A stretch of DNA of 19,202 nucleotides from positions 1 through 19,202 of the forward strand of contig CASEEB010000045.1 of assembly GCA_949286815.1 (NCBI GenBank), in the 5' to 3' direction. The stretch comes from an uncultured Eubacteriales bacterium (GTDB lineage Bacteria; Bacillota; Clostridia; Oscillospirales; CAG-272). The notes beneath the pieces were generated by a model. The model had not been told where the DNA came from. It searched no databases and saw only the letters and a program-made list of their open reading frames with translations. Below, piece after piece: positions 15,361 to 19,202 of the stretch; position 1 is the stretch's first letter, and each line of letters begins with the position of its first letter. The translations under genes were made by a program, and so were the position numbers.

Positions 15361-15555
15361 CTGTATACATTCAATCTTAAGATACAACTTGGACAGTTTT
15401 GCCCCGCAAAACTGCGGCATACAGCACGCGGAACAGAATTTACTTGATTTCTTCACGCTGTATACATTAAATCTTAAGATACAACTTGGACAGTTTTACG
15501 ACAGTAAAACTGCCGCATACAGCACGCGGAACGGAATTTACTTGATTTCTTCACG
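15361..15555 (-). repeat. Tandem pair of 97/98-bp structured repeats upstream of argS
   Basis: Copy 1 (15361-15457) and copy 2 (15458-15555) are nearly identical and directly abutting. They differ only at three isolated bases and in the tip of an internal hairpin. The hairpin is CAGTTTTGC/GCAAAACTG in copy 1 and CAGTTTTAC/GTAAAACTG in copy 2, so one G-C pair has become A-T with pairing kept. GCTGTAT/ATACAGC segments at unit borders can pair either way, allowing alternative folds. Partial copies flank both ends (15345-15360 and from 15556). On the minus strand the pair begins about 15-20 nt after a near-consensus promoter, so it is likely transcribed, possibly as a small RNA or as part of a long argS leader. 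Weak reading frames cross it on both strands but do not stay in register between copies. Confidence 0.8.
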
Positions 15556-15578
15556 CTGTATGCAACACGCTTGTATAC

Positions 15579-15607
15579 ATTATACCATATTTTCGGCTTT
15601 TTTTCAA
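15579..15607 (-). promoter_or_regulatory. Strong promoter reading into the tandem structured repeats
   Basis: On the minus strand, TTGAAA (15607-15602) and a perfect TATAAT (15584-15579) are separated by 17 bp. The predicted start near 15572 lies just before the tandem repeats and about 330 nt from argS, which already has a closer promoter. Confidence 0.75.
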
Positions 15608-15655
15608 TACTGACACCGCGCCTCACTTTACAAAATTAAACAATCCACAGACTGA

Positions 15656-16132
15656 CTACACGGCAATACTGCACAAAACGGCGTCCGTAAACTTTAAAAT
15701 ATCATTTTTATCAACCAAAAGCTGAGCTCCTCTGATTCCCGCGCTCACGGTTATCTTCTCGCAATTCTCCACCGAACTGTCAAAAAATACCGGGAATTTT
15801 TTCTTCATTCCCACAGGAGAGCATCCGCCCCGTACATACCCCGTGACAGAAAGCAAATCCTTGACATGAAGCGGCTCAATCCTTTTATTGCCGGTCGCGG
15901 ATGCCGCGGCTTTCATATCTATCTCACGGTCAACCGGAAGACAAAACACACAATATCCGGTCTTATCGCCCTTTGCCACAATGGTTTTAAAAACCATGCC
16001 GTAAGGAAGAGACAAACTGTCCGCGATATGAACCCCCGAAAGATCGTTCTCATCCACCTCATACTCTATGACCTCATAATGTATTTTTGCCGTGTCAAGC
16101 ATACGCATTGCATTTGTCTTTATTTTTTTCAT
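15656..16132 (-). CDS. ybaK: Cys-tRNA(Pro)/Cys-tRNA(Cys) deacylase YbaK
   Basis: This 158-residue protein of the YbaK/ProX editing family starts with the typical MKKIKTNAMRMLDTAKIHYE and EYEVDENDLSG. GMVFKTIVAKGD follows, with the conserved lysine needed for hydrolysis, then FCLPVDREIDMKAAA, GYVRGGCSPVGMKK and a C-terminal GIRGAQLLVDK segment. It removes cysteine wrongly attached to tRNA-Pro after prolyl-tRNA synthetase error. I start at 16132 because this matches family N-termini. In-frame ATGs at 16150 and 16201 would add residues encoded by a GC hairpin (GCCGCC/GGCGGC, 16151-16165) and by the 17-bp repeat array. It sits between recN and argS in the same direction, but with intergenic repeats on both sides. 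Confidence 0.94.
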   Translation of the reverse strand: MKKIKTNAMRMLDTAKIHYEVIEYEVDENDLSGVHIADSLSLPYGMVFKTIVAKGDKTGYCVFCLPVDREIDMKAAASATGNKRIEPLHVKDLLSVTGYVRGGCSPVGMKKKFPVFFDSSVENCEKITVSAGIRGAQLLVDKNDILKFTDAVLCSIAV

Positions 16133-16184
16133 TTTAATCTCAATCTCCATGCCGCCACCGGCGGCGCAAACAGAATTTTTCAGT

Positions 16185-16305
16185 TTCACAAAGTGAAACA
16201 ATTCACAAAGTGAAACAATTCACAAAGTGAAACAATTCACAAAGTGATACAATTCGCAGAGGCGAAACAATTTTGCAAAGCAAAATAATATGCAAAGCGA
16301 AACAA
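16185..16305. repeat. Array of 17-bp palindromic tandem repeats
   Basis: Four copies of TTCACAAAGTGAAACAA start at 16185, 16202, 16219 and 16236, the fourth with one change. Three diverged units follow at 16253, 16271 and 16289. Each unit is a small hairpin, TTCAC-AAA-GTGAA. The diverged units have TTCGC/GCGAA and TTTTGC/GCAAAA, so arms changed together and kept pairing. There are no unique spacers, so it is not a CRISPR array. It fills the gap between recN and ybaK and reaches into the untranslated 5' region of ybaK. Confidence 0.85.
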
Positions 16306-16322
16306 TAAGCGTTCGGCTTATT
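16304..16322 (-). terminator. Possible recN terminator hairpin
   Basis: AATAAGC (16304-16310) pairs with GCTTATT (16316-16322) around a 5-nt loop, about 60 nt after the recN stop on the minus strand. The trailing sequence TTGTTTCG is only partly T-rich. It may instead be a further, larger member of the neighbouring palindrome array. Confidence 0.4.
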
Positions 16323-16382
16323 CAAAAATTTATGCGTGAAATCATATATACTTTAATGCTAAATATAAAGTAAAACTTAAAT

Positions 16383-18053
16383 TCAGTTAGAGTCCGACAA
16401 AAGCTGCCTTGCCGCTTCTCTTTGCGCCTCGGTTATTTTTATTCCGCCGAGAATCCTCGCCGTTTCCTCTATTCGCCCCTCATAGTCAAGCCGCTTCACC
16501 GTGGTCTGAGCCCTTCCGTCCGTTACGTTCTTCTGTATAAGATAATGCTCGTCGGCAAGAGTGGCAATCTGCGCCGAATGCGTCACGCATATAACCTGCA
16601 CATTCTTTGATATATTCTTAAGCATCAATCCCATTTTGCGCGAAGTTTTACCAGAAATTCCGGTATCTATCTCATCGTATACCGTGCATCCCGCGCTGTC
16701 TTTTTCATTCATTACATTTCTCAAAGCCAGAGTCACCCTGGACAATTCGCCGCCTGACGCCACGCTGTCCATTGTCTTAAGTTCCTCTCCCGGATTTGCG
16801 GCAATCATAAAATCAACTCTGTCTCCTCCCGAAGCTCCGAGCTGCCCCGAAGACTCCACCGAAATTTCAAAATTGACCTTGGGCATGTCAAGGAATTTCA
16901 AAACCTCAAGCACCTTTTCGGTGGCGTCCTTTGCCGCCTCTTTTCTCAGACCGCTCAATTGTCCGGCATATATTTGCGCCTGCTTTTCAATAATGTTTAT
17001 TTTTTCCCCGCACTGAGCGGCAATGCTGTCCAGATTTTCAATTTCGTCAAGCCTTTGAGCCGCCTGATTGCGAAAGTCCAATATTTCCTTGATATTCTGA
17101 CCGTATCTTCTTTTAAGCGACGAAATAGCCTCAAGCCTTGATTCGATTCTGTCAATCCTTTCTGTAGGGTCTTTGTCCGAGTCGTCCTCAAACTCCTTTA
17201 TTTTCTCCGCCAAATCCGTAACCTCATAGCTCATATCCAAAAGTCTTTCCGCTATAGGCGCCAACTCCGGAACCACAGAAGAAAGCTGCCCGACGGAAGA
17301 AGAAGCCCGCGCAAGCAAAAAAGAAGCCGCTCCTCCCTTTTCCGCCCCGTGCAATATTTTATATGAGAAAGCGACCTGCTTGTTGATCTTCTCGATGCTT
17401 CCGAGCTTCTTTTTTTCCTCCTCAAGCACTTCTTCCTCACCGGGACGCAGCTTTTTGGAGTCAATATCCCTTATCTGATATTCAAGCATGTCTTTTTCTC
17501 TCCTCAGCGAGGCGTCGTTCTGCTTTATCTGCTCAAGTTTATTTTTATAAGTCTGAAGCTCGGTATACGAGGAACTGTATTTATCGAAAACCTCACTGTC
17601 ACCGGCAAAGGAATCAAGCATAGACGTACAGACCTCCCCCGTATATCTAACCCTCGCGTCATCCTGCCCGCATACCGAAACAAGACTTTTTCCTATCTGT
17701 CTTAACAGACCTTTTGTAACACTCTTTCCGTTTGCACGGATATTGCTTCTTCCGTCCGGGAAAATACTGAAGCTGAGCACAAGCTCACCGTCCTCGGTAT
17801 TACACCCAAAATCCGAGAGCAATAACCTCACATTCTCGGGAATCCGGTCAAAAACCGCCTCAACGGTCGCGGATTCTTCCCCCGCGCGCACCATGTCCTT
17901 TGAAGCGCGCGCTCCGCATACAAGATTGAGGCAATCTATTATCACGGATTTTCCGGCTCCGGTTTCACCGGTAAGCACAGTCAAGCCTTCGCCGAAATTG
18001 ACGGTAACATCTTTTATTACCGCGACATTTTCAATATGCAGAGTTTCAAGCAT
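16383..18053 (-). CDS. recN: DNA repair protein RecN (SMC-like ATPase)
   Basis: This 556-residue protein has full family length. The N-terminal ATPase half opens with MLETLHIENVAVIKDVTVNF and Walker A GETGAGKS (29-36). A long coiled-coil region spans ~150-370. The C-terminal half carries SGGELSRVTLALRN (ABC signature) and TVYDEIDTGISGKTSRKMG (Walker B region), then VICVTHSAQIATLAD (H-loop). RecN holds DNA ends together during double-strand break repair. GGGAG is 7 nt before the ATG. It follows argR in the conserved nadK-argR-recN order, but a terminator-like palindrome lies between argR and recN, so recN may have a separate promoter. No SOS box could be identified by eye. Confidence 0.97.
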   Translation of the reverse strand: MLETLHIENVAVIKDVTVNFGEGLTVLTGETGAGKSVIIDCLNLVCGARASKDMVRAGEESATVEAVFDRIPENVRLLLSDFGCNTEDGELVLSFSIFPDGRSNIRANGKSVTKGLLRQIGKSLVSVCGQDDARVRYTGEVCTSMLDSFAGDSEVFDKYSSSYTELQTYKNKLEQIKQNDASLRREKDMLEYQIRDIDSKKLRPGEEEVLEEEKKKLGSIEKINKQVAFSYKILHGAEKGGAASFLLARASSSVGQLSSVVPELAPIAERLLDMSYEVTDLAEKIKEFEDDSDKDPTERIDRIESRLEAISSLKRRYGQNIKEILDFRNQAAQRLDEIENLDSIAAQCGEKINIIEKQAQIYAGQLSGLRKEAAKDATEKVLEVLKFLDMPKVNFEISVESSGQLGASGGDRVDFMIAANPGEELKTMDSVASGGELSRVTLALRNVMNEKDSAGCTVYDEIDTGISGKTSRKMGLMLKNISKNVQVICVTHSAQIATLADEHYLIQKNVTDGRAQTTVKRLDYEGRIEETARILGGIKITEAQREAARQLLSDSN

Positions 18054-18135
18054 TATTAATCTCCCATGTCAAAAGTGATTCGCAAAAACCGTAAAAACCG
18101 ATATCTCTCAAAAACAATAAATTTTTACCGTATCA

Positions 18136-18165
18136 ATAAAAAGGCGCGCGCGCCTTTATTTTTTC
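18136..18165 (-). terminator. GC-rich palindromic terminator between argR and recN
   Basis: An 18-bp perfect palindrome, AAAGGCGCGCGCGCCTTT (18140-18157), is flanked by TTTTATT-type runs on both strands. It lies about 80 bp after the argR stop and 83 bp before the recN start. Termination of argR transcripts is the simplest role, and the structure would also work for plus-strand transcripts. Confidence 0.7.
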
Positions 18166-18235
18166 ACTCGCCTAGACAATTCCACCGTGCGCGATTGACC
18201 GACCCAAAGCGGCACTCAATCAAAAAGTTTTCAGG

Positions 18236-18697
18236 TTAAATACCGGAAAGAATATCTCTCATATTTGCCCCCACATGTCTCGCGGTCTCACTGTCGGCGG
18301 CGACGATAATTATAGTGTCGTCACCCGCGACACAGCCGAGAATTCCCGGAATTGAGTGGCGGTCGATTTCAACAGCCACAGCGTCCGACATACCCGGAGA
18401 TGTCTTTAAAACAATTATGTTCTGAGCAAAATCAACGCTTAAAACCGCGTCTACTACCGCGTTTCCCAGACCTCCCTCTCGCTTCCTGTCCCGCTCCGAC
18501 GAATGCGCCCTTGTATATTTATATACACCCTGAGGAGTTGTTATCTTTATCAGGTCGAGCTCGCGTATATCCCTCGAAACAGTTGCCTGCGTGACGTGAA
18601 AATTTTCCTTCTGCAAATACTCTATCAATTCATCCTGAGTTTCCACATTATATTGTGATATAATTTCAATTATTTTCTGCTGTCTGCTTTTTTTCAT
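18236..18697 (-). CDS. argR: Arginine repressor ArgR
   Basis: This 153-residue protein has usual ArgR length. The N-terminal winged helix spans residues 1-70 with QDELIEYLQKENFHVTQATV and SRDIRELDLIKI (recognition helix). The C-terminal oligomerisation and arginine-binding domain has SIPGILGCVAGDDTIIIVAAD, where the Gly-Asp-Asp-Thr segment contacts arginine. With arginine bound, hexamers repress arginine biosynthesis genes and often activate catabolism. It lies between nadK and recN as in many Firmicutes. No clear ARG box was found near argS or argR by eye. A weak purine-rich stretch, AATGTTAAA, precedes the ATG. Confidence 0.96.
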   Translation of the reverse strand: MKKSRQQKIIEIISQYNVETQDELIEYLQKENFHVTQATVSRDIRELDLIKITTPQGVYKYTRAHSSERDRKREGGLGNAVVDAVLSVDFAQNIIVLKTSPGMSDAVAVEIDRHSIPGILGCVAGDDTIIIVAADSETARHVGANMRDILSGI

Positions 18698-18805
18698 TTT
18701 AACATTAATACCTCAACACCGGTCTTTTATAATTTCAAGAATGTGCCAAAATCCATCATCAGCGTGCCCTGCGCAACATAAGTAAGACTATTCGCTTTAC
18801 TCTTT

Positions 18806-18827
18806 CCCGCCTTTTGAAAAAGGCGGG
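18806..18827. other. Perfect GC-rich hairpin between nadK and argR
   Basis: CCCGCCTTT (18806-18814) pairs with AAAGGCGGG (18819-18827) around a 4-nt loop. No T-run follows on the minus strand, so termination of nadK is doubtful. A 12-bp palindrome, AACAGCGCTGTT, lies nearby at 18848-18859. The two may be parts of an intergenic repeat. Confidence 0.5.
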
Positions 18828-18944
18828 CGAAAACTTTCCGTCATTTTAACAGCGCTGTTCCACAGTCAGCCGGCGGGAAATTGTATCTCCAACGGAAATC
18901 AAGTGCCGTCGCCAAAATCTCAATTCAGTTTATATTCACACAGT

Positions 18945-19202
18945 CTATTTTTCGTTCATTTTTTGTCTGAGCTTAATATAAAATCCGCTTTTTTTGAGCT
19001 TGATAAATTTTGTATGTAACGGAGATCTCGAAATGCGAACGTGTTCACCGCGGTAAAGCTCAAAATTTGCTCTGCCGTCCAAAGTAAGATAAAGCATTTT
19101 TTCCCTTTGACACACGTTTTTAATAGTAAGCACGGCGCTGTCCGGAAAAATGAGAGGCTTTGCCGAAAGCGAATGGGGACAGATAGGTGTAACGCAAAAA
19201 CA
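18945..19202 (-). CDS. nadK: NAD kinase, C-terminal part (5' end outside window)
   Basis: The frame is open to the right window edge and covers the last ~85 residues. VTPICPHSLSAKPLIFPD is the signature end of the NAD kinase catalytic domain, followed by a beta-rich tail with LTLDGRANFELYRGEHVRI and a basic C-terminus. The enzyme makes NADP from NAD and ATP. An internal GTG at 19133 is not the true start. Its place upstream of argR and recN matches the conserved Firmicute cluster and supports the call. Confidence 0.92.
   Translation of the reverse strand, partial: CFCVTPICPHSLSAKPLIFPDSAVLTIKNVCQREKMLYLTLDGRANFELYRGEHVRISRSPLHTKFIKLKKSGFYIKLRQKMNEK

Noticed and set aside
15244..15456. N-terminal extension of argS with many cysteines
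   Set aside because: It overlaps the argS promoter and repeat copy 1, has no family counterpart and no supported start codon. The start at 15243 gives a normal ArgRS.
15347..15613. 88-residue plus-strand open frame across the tandem repeats
   Set aside because: It consists almost wholly of the noncoding repeat, runs against two good minus-strand promoters, and has no ribosome binding site.
16133..16201. YbaK start at 16201 inside the 17-bp repeat
   Set aside because: The extra residues derive from repeat and hairpin DNA, and family members begin like the protein from 16132.
16185..16305. CRISPR array
   Set aside because: The repeat period is 17 bp with no unique spacers, and no cas genes are present.

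Overview
The window reads as chromosomal DNA from a fermentative, low-to-moderate GC Gram-positive anaerobe of the class Clostridia (Bacillota), probably an uncultured gut- or digester-type lineage. Supporting signs are strong AGGAGG-type ribosome binding sites, sigma-A-like promoters, the nadK-argR-recN gene order typical of Firmicutes, a TepA-like ClpP homologue, and the NifU-like/GGGtGRT gene pair found in anaerobes. Species or genus cannot be named from this sequence.

Left part (1-4970). The 3' end of an iron-dependent alcohol dehydrogenase converges on a ClpP-like protease gene across a shared hairpin. Past a divergent AT-rich control region lies a plus-strand run of four genes: pduL-type phosphotransacylase, an SGNH/GDSL hydrolase, a NifU/IscU-like protein, and a GGGtGRT-family protein. 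The last three are tightly spaced (2 and 18 bp gaps) and end at a clear intrinsic terminator. The dehydrogenase and PduL fit acyl-CoA fermentation to alcohol and acetate. The NifU-like/GGGtGRT pair is the best candidate for an undescribed system, because the family's job is unknown.

Middle part (4970-9823). After about 400 bp of AT-rich DNA comes one very large lipoprotein (1075 residues) with a glycoside-hydrolase-like barrel and a C-terminal jelly-roll-like region. It is followed by a structured leader and an AT-rich, apparently foreign gene for a HEIGH zinc-metalloprotease-like protein.

Right part (9824-19202, all minus strand). This holds housekeeping genes: a multi-pass membrane protein, rplS with its own promoter and a probable L19 leader RNA, a Wzx-like flippase, yebC, argS, ybaK, recN, argR and the 3' end of nadK. 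Two unusual repeat systems sit between these genes. One is a tandem pair of 97/98-bp structured repeats directly behind a near-consensus promoter, upstream of argS. The other is an array of 17-bp repeats, each a small palindrome, between recN and ybaK. In both, differing copies keep their base pairing.
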